From assembly GCF_030272615.1 (NCBI RefSeq), contig NC_081406.1, positions 483,199,900 to 483,263,899 of the forward strand: a DNA stretch of 64,000 bases, in the 5' to 3' direction. Position 1 is the stretch's first letter; each line of letters opens with the position of its first letter. Source of the DNA: Cryptomeria japonica. Its lineage: Eukaryota; Streptophyta; Pinopsida; Cupressales; Cupressaceae. The notes beneath the pieces were generated by a model that worked only from the letters and a program-made list of their open reading frames with translations, searched no databases and had not been told where the DNA came from. The translations under genes and the position numbers were made by a program. Positions 54,805 through 64,000 of this stretch are shown here, one piece after another.

Positions 54805-55560
54805 ACTATTTTTGTAAAAGATCTTTGTAACTTCTTCTTGAGAAGAAATGATTGTAACAAATTCTCCTAGGAAAGTCCGAAGCTATGTGCATCCATATTG
54901 TTATAAATGGATACCAGGACTAATAGAAAGAGGATCGCAAAGAATTGTAAGAAAATGTTGCAGAAATTTATCTGAGCTTTTCTAAGTTTAATGGAGAATA
55001 TTCGATAATTTTTGTAATACTTTCTTGAAGATAATATCAATATATAGACCATTGGTTTTGAGTAAAAACTTTGTGTCATCTTCAAATGTGTTTGCAATTG
55101 TTTACTGTTTCATTCTGAATAATCTAGGGTTATTTTGTTTGAATAGGGTTGTAAGGCACCTTTCAGTAGATATTTTTCTTAGCTTTTCTCTTCAGGAGGG
55201 GAATTAAATATGCAAGAATTATTTCTACCAGTAAATTTTCTATAGGATATTTTGAATCTTGATGAGCATAGTTTAATTTGGTATGCATAAATTCTTATGT
55301 GTGTCAGGCATATATAGGGATCAACAGAAGTCGAGCCAATGGGATGTGTAAAGATATTTTGTTTGGGGAGTATTGTTTGAATTTAGATGACTCTGTGACC
55401 TTGGATAAGGCACTAGTATAGATCGAGGTTTTCTATTACATGTTTTGTAAGTCAAAATACTGAATATGAGTATAATTTTCATTCCTTTGTTTCAGTTAGT
55501 TTCAAGGTGATTAGATCCACTAGTTTTCTGGACTGGTTTGTTGTGGATTTATCTTTTGAA
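54805..55560 (+). other. Downstream region of G
   Basis: About 750 bp of non-coding AT-rich DNA. GAGAAGAAATGATTGTAAC near 54840 could be a polypurine/LTR junction, but no matching left LTR was found. The junction back to the Cop-F LTR is unresolved, somewhere between about 54850 and 55740. Confidence 0.35.
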
Positions 55561-55828
55561 AGTGTGAATTTAGTTCACAAAGGTATACCCACCTGGACTC
55601 TGAGTAGGTCCGAAGTGTAGAAGGTTAAATCAAACCTTGTCATATGTTGTCCTAAGAGTTTCCTTCCCTTTAATATCTCTTCTACACAGAGTTTAATCAT
55701 TTTATTATAAGGATGTTGAAGTGAATCAGATTTTGAAGACAACACAATCTTCATACCAGTGTACCTGCTTGAACACATATTGACATCAATGACAACATAC
55801 TTTGTCACCGCTTCATCATATGCCAACA
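55561..55828 (-). mobile_element. 3' LTR of Cop-F, PPT-proximal part
   Basis: On the minus strand it begins TGTTGGCATATGATGAAGCGG right after the PPT and includes the GTTGTCATTGATGTCAAT phrase common to the other copia LTR starts. The left limit is approximate because G interrupts it. Confidence 0.65.
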
Positions 55829-55845
55829 ATCTCCCCCTTTGGCAT
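55829..55845 (-). promoter_or_regulatory. Polypurine tract of Cop-F
   Basis: The minus strand reads ATGCCAAAGGGGGAGAT immediately before TGTTGG, identical to the Cop1 junction. A second similar tract (CCCCCTTTGACAACAATGCC on the plus strand) lies near 56046, again showing a duplicated PPT. The stretch 55846-56189 holds no gene. Confidence 0.85.
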
Positions 55846-56189
55846 TGATGGAAATACTTAATGTATCATTGCTCAATATATGTATCATGCTCAACAGCAT
55901 ATACTATTTGTCATATACCAGTTCAAAGAGGATGACCATCACCATCTTTTGGACTATTCAGTGTGTACTCTACCATATATCTTCATCATCAGATATCTTC
56001 TCCCCCATACACTAGATATCTTTTCCCCTATCATATATCTTCTCCCCCTTTGACAACAATGCCAAAGTGGAGGCACAAGCTTCCATAATCCACTATGTTG
56101 CTCCCCCTATGGAGTAGCATCCTTCAACACATCAATCCTGAAAGATTTGTCACTATAATAACTGACTGATGTGGAGCACACATCTTTAG

Positions 56190-56984
56190 TTTATTTCATG
56201 AAGGGGCAAAACCCCTAATTCACCTCTCAAATAGGTAAATGTAGTCTTCGGTAAGGGCTTAGTGAATATGTCTGCTAGCTGCTCCTTACTGGAAACATGA
56301 TGTAATATGACCTCTCTATTTTGAATGTTCTCTCTCAAGAAATGATACTAGAGCTCAATGTGCTTAGTTCTCCTATGCAATACCAGATTCTTGGAAATAT
56401 TGATTGCACTAGTATTATCATAGAAAATACTCACTGGATTAGATATAGGTACTTTGAAGCTATTCAGTACATGCTTCATCCAGATTGCCTGAGTGTAGTT
56501 CATAAATGTTGCCACATATTCTTCTTTAGTTGTAGACTGAGAGATACAACTTTGCTTCTTGCTTGTCCAGGAGACTAGTCTTCCACCAAGGAAGAATGCT
56601 CCACTAGTTGTGCTCTTCTGGTCGTCCACATTACCTGCCCAATCTGCATCGGTAAACACTTTGAGATTAAAATCACCATTGTATGGATACCACAATCCAT
56701 AGTCAATAGTCCCTTTCAGGTATCTAATAATCCTCTTTACTGCTACCAAGTGGGATTCTCTTGGAATCTTCTGAAAAAAGAGCCACTATGCCCACTGCAT
56801 GAGCAATATTTGGTTTGTTGTGCACCACATAGTGCAGCTTACCGATCGTTGATGGGTACTCCTTCTCATTCACCAATGTTGAATCATCTTCCTTAGTTAA
56901 TTTACAACCGGTCACCATCGGTGTACCAACCGGTTTGCTCTCCTCCATGCCAAAGGTCTTCAATACCTCTTTGACATACTTGGA
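56190..56984 (-). pseudogene. Cop-F RNase H, broken
   Basis: The stretch 56348-56749 reads AVKRIIRYLKGTIDYGLWY, VFTDADWAGNVDDQKSTTSG, LVSWTSKKQSCISQST and IFYDNTSAINISKN, a copia RNase H. The preceding linker (56724-56963) carries GTPMVTGCKLTKEDDS and is in another frame. The C-terminal tail to about 56190 is interrupted by stops. Confidence 0.85.
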
Positions 56985-57520
56985 CTAGGTAATAAAGATA
57001 CCCTCTTTCATTTGCTGAATCTGTAAACCAATGAAGAACTTTATCTCTCCAATCAAAGACATCTCAAACTCTTTCTTCATTTCATCTACAAATGCATGGC
57101 TCATTTCATTATCTCCTTTAAAGATTATGTGATCTACAAATGCTTTATCGATCAGAATCTGATCACCTTTAGATTTCAGGTATATATTACTATCCTCACT
57201 TGTTCTCTGAAATCCTATTTTCACCAGATGAGAGTGTAACCATTCATACCATGCCCTTGGTGCTTGTTTCAATCCATACAGGGCCTTGTGTAATCTACAC
57301 ACCATGTTACTATCGTTTGATAAGGCAAACCCATCCGGTTGCTCAATATACACTTCCTCTTATAGGATTCCATTCAAGAACGCATACTTCAAATCCATCT
57401 AGTATATGTTAAATCCCTTGAATTCTGCAAATGCAAGTAGCATTCAGACACCTTCCAATCTAGCCATAGGAGCAAAGGTTTCTCCATAGTCTTGCCTTGT
57501 TCCTTACAAATGTGCCTTCT
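56985..57520 (-). pseudogene. Cop-F reverse transcriptase with altered active site
   Basis: [38 protein letters not shown] and FIGLQIQQM are copia RT signatures. The active site reads FVDH instead of F/YVDD, so the second catalytic Asp is lost. Upstream, stops occur near 57363 and 57402 in the YQMDLK-equivalent region and a deletion/frameshift near 57490-57500. Confidence 0.87.
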
Positions 57521-57942
57521 TCATTCAACTTATTCTTGAAGACCCATTTGGTACCTATGACATTCTTGTGTTTTGGTCTGGGTACTAAAGACTAGGTTGC
57601 ATTCTTTTCTATGTGGTCTAGCTCCTATTCCATTTCCTTAATCTAGTCTTCATCTGTAAGTGCCTCTCTAGTGGTCTTAGGCTCAAATTCAGAAATCATG
57701 CAAGAGTTGTCTGCCACCTTTCTTCTTGTGAGTACCCCTGCATCTTTATCTCCTATGATCTTCTTTGAATCATGATGTAGTTTCACATATCTAGGAATGA
57801 CTCTAGCTAGTTCTTCTTGCTTTTCCTCTTCTTCTTCATCTCCATCTTCTTATTCACATACTGTAGCTTCTACCGGAACAAGAACAGTGAGGTCTTTGCT
57901 TATTTCTATCTTAACCGATTCCCAGAAGGCTACACCCAGTTC
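57521..57942 (-). pseudogene. Cop-F integrase-RT linker, truncated by H
   Basis: Minus-strand reading includes KWVFKNKLNEEGTFVRNKAR near 57520 and an acidic EEEEEKQEELARVIPRYVKL segment near 57800, the linker between integrase and RT in copia polyproteins. It is cut at 57942 by the LTR of H, so integrase, protease and gag of Cop-F are not in the window. Confidence 0.75.
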
Positions 57943-59108
57943 TGTTGGCATTTTTGATGATGTTTTGATTGTCATTGATGGACACACACTTTCTTAATGT
58001 ATGAGTTCTGCTAACCTAGTAATTGTTCCAATCGGTGTTGTGTATTATTGAATGTATAGTATTTAGAATATTGGTGTTTTGCAAAAAATGGTTTACCGGT
58101 CACAAATTGTATGAAGACCACAAGCGGTATGAAGACCCCAAGCGGTTTGAGGAGCTCAAGCGGTACAAAGGAACCAAGTGTAGTTAACTTTTGATTGGAA
58201 CACTACGATCTACCAGTCTTCATTTTTGATAACCAGTAATCGATATATTGTATTAACTGCTATTACTCAATGATGAGTCACCAACTAGTATTATTCTAAT
58301 GTGTGATGAGTTATCATCCACCGACACTTTGGTGGTGTTTTTGTGCTGTGTTACCAAATGTGTCCAGATGCACTGAACCTAGGAACTTGTAGTCTAATCC
58401 TATTGAACCGACATGAAATCAATTTCCTTTATAAGGACATCATATCTAGGGTTTGCATGTGAGATGTATGATATGTGAGATATAGATTTGAAATGGTTAT
58501 GTGCGGTCATCATAGAGAATATTAGGTCTGTGAGAAGAGATAGAGTGTGGAGATATTGAAGACTGAAGTAATGGTGAAATGCATTAACAATGAGTTGTCA
58601 AGGATCTAACTAAGCATACTATTCTATTATCTAGATCATTCACTTGTTGATTACTAATATCTTCGACAAGTCTGAAACCCTTAACCGGGTAGGCCCAACA
58701 AAGCCTTTGTAAATCCTCTAACAAGGTGGTTCACAACTGTGGATCTGAAATCCTTTAACAAGGTAGTCTTTAATGGGACTTATCTCCTAACAGAGATCTA
58801 GATTCCTAACAGGATCTGTTCTCATGAAGAACATTGTATGACCTTAATTGGTCTGGTTTCTATTCTGCAGATAGTTACTTGTGAGTTTCTGCTCACCATG
58901 GTTTTTCCCATTTGGGTTTCCACATCAAATATCTTGTGTTATGGTGATTGTGCTCTTGTGGGTCAATGCTTTGTTTTCTATTTGGTTTGCACTTATCTTA
59001 ATCAGTTTATTAGTGAATCTGTTGCACCGGTTATCTGCTAAACTATTTAAAAGTTTGTTTATAGTATTTTTTGGCATACTAATTCACCCCCCCTCTTAGT
59101 ATTCATCA
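57943..59108 (+). mobile_element. 5' LTR of element H
   Basis: Starts TGTTGGCATTTTTG, ends TATTCATCA, about 1.17 kb, followed by a primer-binding site. TATA candidate TTTATAAGG at 58428-58436. The transcribed part has AACCGGGT/AACAGG motif repeats (58678-58830) and the C-run motif near 59083. Apparent ORFs at 58838-59099 are shadows. Confidence 0.88.
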
Positions 59109-59110
59109 AT

Positions 59111-59122
59111 TGGTATCAGAGC
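59111..59122 (+). promoter_or_regulatory. Primer-binding site of H
   Basis: TGGTATCAGAGC is an exact complement-type match to the plant initiator methionine tRNA 3' end, two bases after the LTR. Confidence 0.93.
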
Positions 59123-59158
59123 CAACCTTTCTATAAGTCTAACCACTTGGAAGGAGAT

Positions 59159-60430
59159 ATGGGGGAATGCAGTGTGAGGGAACTTACTCATTGTCTCACT
59201 CAGACTAAGAGAGCCTATGATGAACTCAAAGTCAAGTACAAAGCCTCTTTGGCCAAAAGAAGAGAGCATTCTGAGAAACTGATGGAACTCACTGAAAACA
59301 ACTCTTCTAAAGAAGCAGACATGGATGCCCTAGTTGAAGAAGTTGAAAAACTAAATGAATCTAAAGACAACCTGAGAAGAGAGTTGGAAGGATTGACTAT
59401 CAGAATGAGTCAGGAGCTTGAGAATAGAAGGAAAGCTGAAGATCTGGTAAAACAGAAAGATCATGAGATCTCCAAGCTGAAGCAAGAAAATAGTAGCCTT
59501 ACCGCTCATCTCCAGGAGAGTAAAGTGGAAAAAGAAGAAATGCAAGGTGAAGTAAGCATGACTAATTCTGAGAATGCAACCTTGATGGAATCTAATGCTG
59601 CCATTTCCAAGAAACTTACTAAGTCAAAGGAGATACTTGCCAAATTCAATCAATGTCCTGCTAAGCTAGAGCAAAATCTAGAATCGGGAAAGCCAGTAAA
59701 GAATACCACTGGACTTTGTTTCTGTAGATATGAGGAATGTGAGACCTTTGGAACAAAATCTAAAGCATCAAAGAAGCAACTGACATCCAAAGGAAATGGT
59801 AAGCAAAAATTTAAACCTGTTTGCTTTAATTGTGTCAAAGGACATACTGCTAATGTGTGTAGAAGCAAGGCCTACAACAATTTTCCTTATTTTCAAAACA
59901 ATATGCCTAGATCCAATAGATTCAATGGAAACTGTTATGCATGCAAAAATTTTGGGCATAGAGCATTTGAATGCAGGCCAATTTTGCACAACACTAGGAG
60001 ATATCCTCCAAGGACTCAAGGAGTTATTCTGGAACTTCCTGTGAACCGGAATCCCAACCGGTACAATGCCTATGACCATCGGTCAGGTGGTTATCAAGAG
60101 GTTACTAGTTGGAGAGCAACTTGTTTGATCTGTCATGGTAGCGGTCACACTACTGAAACATGCAGAAGAAAGAATGGTAGTATGAATAACGTACCATGGA
60201 GAACACTTGGAATGGTATGCTATCATTGCAACAAACTAGGACACACTGCTAGAGCTTGTAGACTAATAAAGAACCTATCGGATGATATATCGATCACTCC
60301 AAAAGGGAAGATTAATGTTGAAACCGTTCAAGTGGAAATGAATAAAACTTGGAAAAAGAAATCTGAAGAAGAGTCACAAGATGAACCTACTTCTGCACCT
60401 AGTGTGGAAGTCTCTAAACCAACAAACTAA
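59159..60430 (+). CDS. H ORF1: coiled-coil protein with four zinc knuckles (gag-like)
   Basis: An intact frame of about 423 codons from the first ATG (59159), 36 bp after the primer-binding site. Residues ~10-180 form a long Lys/Glu/Leu coiled coil. Four CCHC knuckles follow: CFNCVKGHTANVC (one residue short, C-x2-C-x3-H), CYACKNFGHRAFEC, CLICHGSGHTTETC and CYHCNKLGHTARAC. The C-terminus is acidic and Ser/Pro-rich. The position and knuckles indicate nucleocapsid-like RNA binding, but the usual copia gag N-terminal domain is absent. It is the only long uninterrupted retroelement gene here apart from the short archaeal RNase H segment of Tat-A. Confidence 0.82.
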   Translation: MGECSVRELTHCLTQTKRAYDELKVKYKASLAKRREHSEKLMELTENNSSKEADMDALVEEVEKLNESKDNLRRELEGLTIRMSQELENRRKAEDLVKQKDHEISKLKQENSSLTAHLQESKVEKEEMQGEVSMTNSENATLMESNAAISKKLTKSKEILAKFNQCPAKLEQNLESGKPVKNTTGLCFCRYEECETFGTKSKASKKQLTSKGNGKQKFKPVCFNCVKGHTANVCRSKAYNNFPYFQNNMPRSNRFNGNCYACKNFGHRAFECRPILHNTRRYPPRTQGVILELPVNRNPNRYNAYDHRSGGYQEVTSWRATCLICHGSGHTTETCRRKNGSMNNVPWRTLGMVCYHCNKLGHTARACRLIKNLSDDISITPKGKINVETVQVEMNKTWKKKSEEESQDEPTSAPSVEVSKPTN

Positions 60431-60863
60431 GCTTCAAAAAAGATTAGGGGGAACATATCGGTGAAATATTTTGAACCCCTGGTTTATATCAGTAAAGACC
60501 TTAACTAGTATATGTTACCTGTTAGTCGACAAAAGATCTGAAGCGGTAAAATGCAAAATTAGGGTTTGCACCCTAGAGGTGATGCATTTATTATAGTCAG
60601 TGAGAGTTGTTTAAAAGGGATTTTCATCATCATTATCACTTATCTATTTTTGAAAGAAGAATTATTCAAGAGTAGAGCAACCAAAGTGATTTATCTAGCA
60701 GTTGACGAAATCTTGTGTGAAATCTTGCAACCATCTTCAAGCAATCAGTGAAGAAATATAAGTGGTGAACTTGCAACCAAAGTGGTGTTTTGTGTGTGAC
60801 ATTGGAAAACCTAAATTCAAGTTTGTGAATGTATTTTCTGAAATTCTTACTTATTTTTTGATC
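60431..60863 (+). other. Inter-ORF region of H
   Basis: About 430 bp with no ORF of its own and one weak TATA-like TTTATTATAG near 60588. Because ORF2 begins with a fresh ATG far downstream, this may be a second leader, an intron, or an internal promoter; sequence alone does not decide. Confidence 0.4.
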
Positions 60864-63800
60864 ATGGCTTCTGCATCGCACTCTAGTTCTAGTGCACCTG
60901 AAGATTCAGCCAAATTTCTTCAAAAGAAAATGAAATACAATGCCCTATCTCAAATACCCACCAGATTTATTGTTGAGGGAGATATTTCAGGGTATATAGA
61001 CTATAAATTGGAAGACCTAGGATCCCTAGTGATTCATTCCCAGCTAAGCCTATTCTGTGGGGATTACAAGAAGATCAAACTTGAGTATAGTGTCCTTGAG
61101 AAGATGAAACTACACAATCTGGTATATTTTCTAGAATAATTCATAGAAGAACATATTCACATCATCCTTAGCAGAGTGCATGGTGACAAGATGTATCTCG
61201 AGCAGACCCATGACATCACACTGGAAGCAATTTATGCTGTCACTGATTTATGCAATATTGGAGAGGTACCAGCTCTACAGAAGGTCGCCAAAACTAAAAT
61301 GACAAAGATCACCAGTTCTATGAGTGACCAATGAGAAATGACCATCAACACCATCTTTGGTGATCTAGTAAAATATGCTTGCATGGTGATTGGTTACCGG
61401 ATTTTTATGCCAATAGAATAAATTCTATCCCCACTATTGCGGTGAATGCCGCTTACAGGATGATCAAGGAAGACACTACATTTGACCTATGTACCTGTCT
61501 ACAAAAGCAATTGCTTTTGAATTTGAAGTCCATCAAATAGGAAAATTCTCTAAGGTTCAAGTTTGACCAACTTCTGGTTGGTTTATTCTTCTACTTTCAA
61601 GGTTATTTCCCTGGAGTAGGTGATGTTCAATGGTCTGCTAACCTACCGATTTCCAGAAAAATTAAGGAAAGTCTACAAGTAGTAGGAACTAGATATCTTG
61701 AGGTTCTTAATAAGTATTTTGATGAATTCAAGTAGAAAATGAACCAGAGAATGAGGATATCTAATGATATTGTGAAGAAGTATGAAGATGACATCTGCTT
61801 CACAATAAGGATAGATGAATGTATAATGGAAGCGGTGGAACCCAGAAAGGAAGTAGTTGAACCTATGGGGTATGAAGTGGTGAATGACATGTTGATTAGG
61901 TATGCCTCTATCCTACTTGCCTCACCACTGGAAGCAAAGAAAAAGAGAACCTGTACCTACTTGGAGAGGGTCACATCGATTGAAGAACCAAAATAGAAAA
62001 AGGGAAAAGAAGTGCCATCGGTATCTGCATCGGTTACCTTTGCCAGTCCGAAAGTGACCAAGGAGTCACCAGCTAAGAAGAAACCTAAGATTAGTCCTAC
62101 AAAAGTCTTTGAGAGGAAGCAAAAATCTAGGACCCATCTCACCGGAGGAAGAAGACACTGAACTAGAGATTCAAACAAAGAAGACAAGGAAATCAAGCAA
62201 AAAGACAAAGTCTACTGGTAATGTACCAACAACTTCTGCACCGGTAAATATAGACATTTCTTCTTATAAGCCAATGACACATTGTCAAAGGACAATTAAG
62301 AACATTTTGATGATTTTAATGATAATGAGAAAGAAGAGGTAGAATAGGAAGTCATTAAATACTTATGTATTAATGATCGGTCACCATCTGAGATTAGATC
62401 AGTTACACCAGATTCTTTGTATAATTCTTTAGATAATAAATGACACATTTCCATTGAAAGAGAAAAGGAGATCAGGGAGAAAATTTTTGCACAATACTTT
62501 CCTGATGCTTCAAATTCTAAATTATTTGAAATAATGGATAAGAACAAAGGCATCTTCTTCATGAGAAGGAGAAGACTCGAGCTACTAGAAGGTAAAGCTT
62601 CTGAAGTGGAAAAAGACACACATATACATGTTAAAGTTGCTTTCAAAATACATTGGGTAGCTGAAGCCACTAAGAAGACTGAACAAGAACCTGACCTATC
62701 ATCAGGCCAATTGGATGAGATATTTGATAGTCAAGGAGAAAGAGTGACAAAACAAATTGACACTATTGATGTTGATGCATTAGAGGATGTCACTCCTGAC
62801 AAAGAGAAAGAGAAACATGACAAAGAGAAAGCAGAGAAAGAGCAAGAGGAAAAAGCAAGACAAGAAGAAATCAAGAGGAAAGAGTCAGAGAAGAAGAAAG
62901 AGGAAGAAAAGAAGAAAGAGGAAGAGAAGAAGAGAGAAGAAGATAAGAGAAAAGAAGAAGAGAAGAAGAAAGAAGAAGACAAAAGGAAGGAAGAAGAAAG
63001 GAAGAAGGAGGAAGAGAAGAAAAAGAAGGAGGACAAGAAGAAGGAAGAAGAGAAGAAAAAACAAGAAGAGGGGCAAAAGAAGAAAGAAGAGGATAAGAAA
63101 AGAGAAGAAGAGGAGAAGGAAACAGAGAAGAAAAAACAAGCAGAGATCAAAACAAAAGAAGGAGGGTAGACTCCTAAGGAAACCGGTGATCAAACCAAAC
63201 AGGTTGATATTGTCGGTCCTATTGATCTAGCTCTTGCAAGTCTGACTCAATCAGCATATGAATCTGAGCTACTACAAAGCATCAAACTTGCACAGAAGAG
63301 ACTAGAAGAATTGCGAAGGAAGAAAGAATAGGATGTCATACAAACTGCGGTTGACACTCTTATTAGTCTAATTCTCGATACCAACCTCCCTAGTACTGAT
63401 TCCTCTCTATCCAAGCTCAAACTTCTTTGTACCATAGTGGAGGACTTGGTACCATGCTTGGAAGATGTTATTGAAGAAACTACAAAGAAGAACCATGAAA
63501 AGGCACTCAATACTGCCTTAGTCAAGCAAATGAATGAGCTCCAGACACAACTACTGAAACAATAGAATGATATCAGTGTTGCTATGGGTGAAGGTAAATT
63601 ACTGTTGAGTAAAATTTGCCAACCCCATCTATTTGTGAAGATGTACTTAAACAACAAGCTCAACTCCAATCGGAGTTATAGGCATATATCAGCAATTTCA
63701 AGATGCCATATGATTCATTCACTACCTATGGACAAATGGTCCATCATTATCAGCATCAGATTGCCAAGATGGACTCAGAGATCAACAACCATACTAAATA

Positions 63801-64000
63801 TTTATAGGAGCTTCAATTTCTCCTATTGCCAAGACTGTATATTCTTCAAAAATGTTTTCTCAACCTGGAAGCTATCACGGTAACTCAAGAGATGAGTACC
63901 ATTGATGCAATGGAAGAACTGGTGTTCCAGATGAAGACTGAAAGTGAGGTTGCTACCTCCTTACTTGATTCATGGACATTGGACATGAAAACTTTTATGC
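60864..64000 (+). pseudogene. H ORF2: large unrecognised protein, broken, runs off the window
   Basis: It starts MASASHSSSSAPEDSAKFLQ at 60864. A globular helical N-terminal part (to about 61980) is followed by a Lys/Pro linker, then an extreme Lys/Glu repeat (about 62800-63165, KKKEEEKK type), then a coiled-coil-like tail beyond 63999. Frameshifts near 61400, 62130, 62300 and 63630 and a dozen stops, mostly TAG, break it. There is no RT, integrase or protease motif. Part of it (61478-61603) aligns without gaps to the G protein. The antisense Ser/Phe-rich ORF opposite the Lys/Glu repeat is an artefact. Function unknown. Confidence 0.6.

Noticed and set aside
62731-63193. Minus-strand Ser/Phe/Leu-rich ORFs opposite H ORF2
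   Set aside because: They are the antisense of a GAAGAA-type Lys/Glu repeat and have no independent support.
1-64000. Host protein-coding genes, tRNA or rRNA genes
   Set aside because: Every long frame examined fits retroelement proteins, the antisense PMD gene or the orphan ORFs of G and H; no tRNA-like or rRNA-like sequence was noticed. A profile or tRNA scan would be needed to exclude small ones.

Overview
The window looks like intergenic DNA of a large, repeat-rich seed-plant genome. It is AT-rich, has no convincing host gene, tRNA or rRNA, and is almost entirely LTR retrotransposons of plant type nested inside one another. The style (many decayed Ty1/copia elements plus very long Ty3/gypsy Tat-like elements) would fit a gymnosperm, but no diagnostic host gene is present, so the species is not determined. 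Nearly every coding region carries stops or frameshifts; these are relics. Element names below (Cop1, Cop2, NA3, Tat-A, Tat-B, Cop-D, Cop-F, G, H) are local labels. || Layout. 1-1511: 3' end of a copia-type element, Cop1 (coiled-coil ORF end, two polypurine motifs, 3' LTR). 1772-4598: Cop2, a copia 5' LTR, primer-binding site and decayed gag-protease, cut by the next element. 4599-8716 and 41361-41619: NA3, a non-coding element with two ~1.5 kb LTRs around ~450 bp. Its first LTR carries a solo LTR with an exact 5-bp duplication (5146-6163), and its second LTR is split by Tat-A. 8717-41355: Tat-A, a ~17 kb Ty3/gypsy element (gag, protease, G-patch, RT, RNase H, archaeal-type RNase H, integrase) with an antisense plant-mobile-domain gene before its 3' LTR. 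25352-40721: Tat-B, a 15.4 kb relative on the minus strand, inserted in Tat-A's 3' LTR with target duplication AAAAC. 41620-47705: Cop-D, a minus-strand copia element inserted in NA3. 47706-49014 and 55829-57942: Cop-F, another minus-strand copia, interrupted by G (about 49015-55700), which carries an unrecognised ~1,200-codon ORF. 57943-64000: H, a copia-type LTR and tRNA-Met-type PBS followed by a four-zinc-knuckle coiled-coil ORF and a second large unrecognised ORF, with no reverse transcriptase in view. || The most unusual signal is in the long untranslated leaders. Tat-B has two arrays of exactly seven 22-bp units. Tat-A has arrays of 21-22 bp period built on the palindrome TCGTACGA, and a further such array in opposite orientation lies in the apparent first intron of its antisense gene. 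G has eight ~75-bp modules with inverted ATTTCGC/GCGAAAT half-sites a constant ~39 bp apart. The three systems differ in sequence but share position (leader), a CpG-containing core and regular spacing, recalling the Su(Hw)-site array in the leader of Drosophila gypsy. Tat-A and Tat-B also share a five-copy 30-bp minisatellite downstream of integrase. All assignments come from reading the sequence; no database search was possible.
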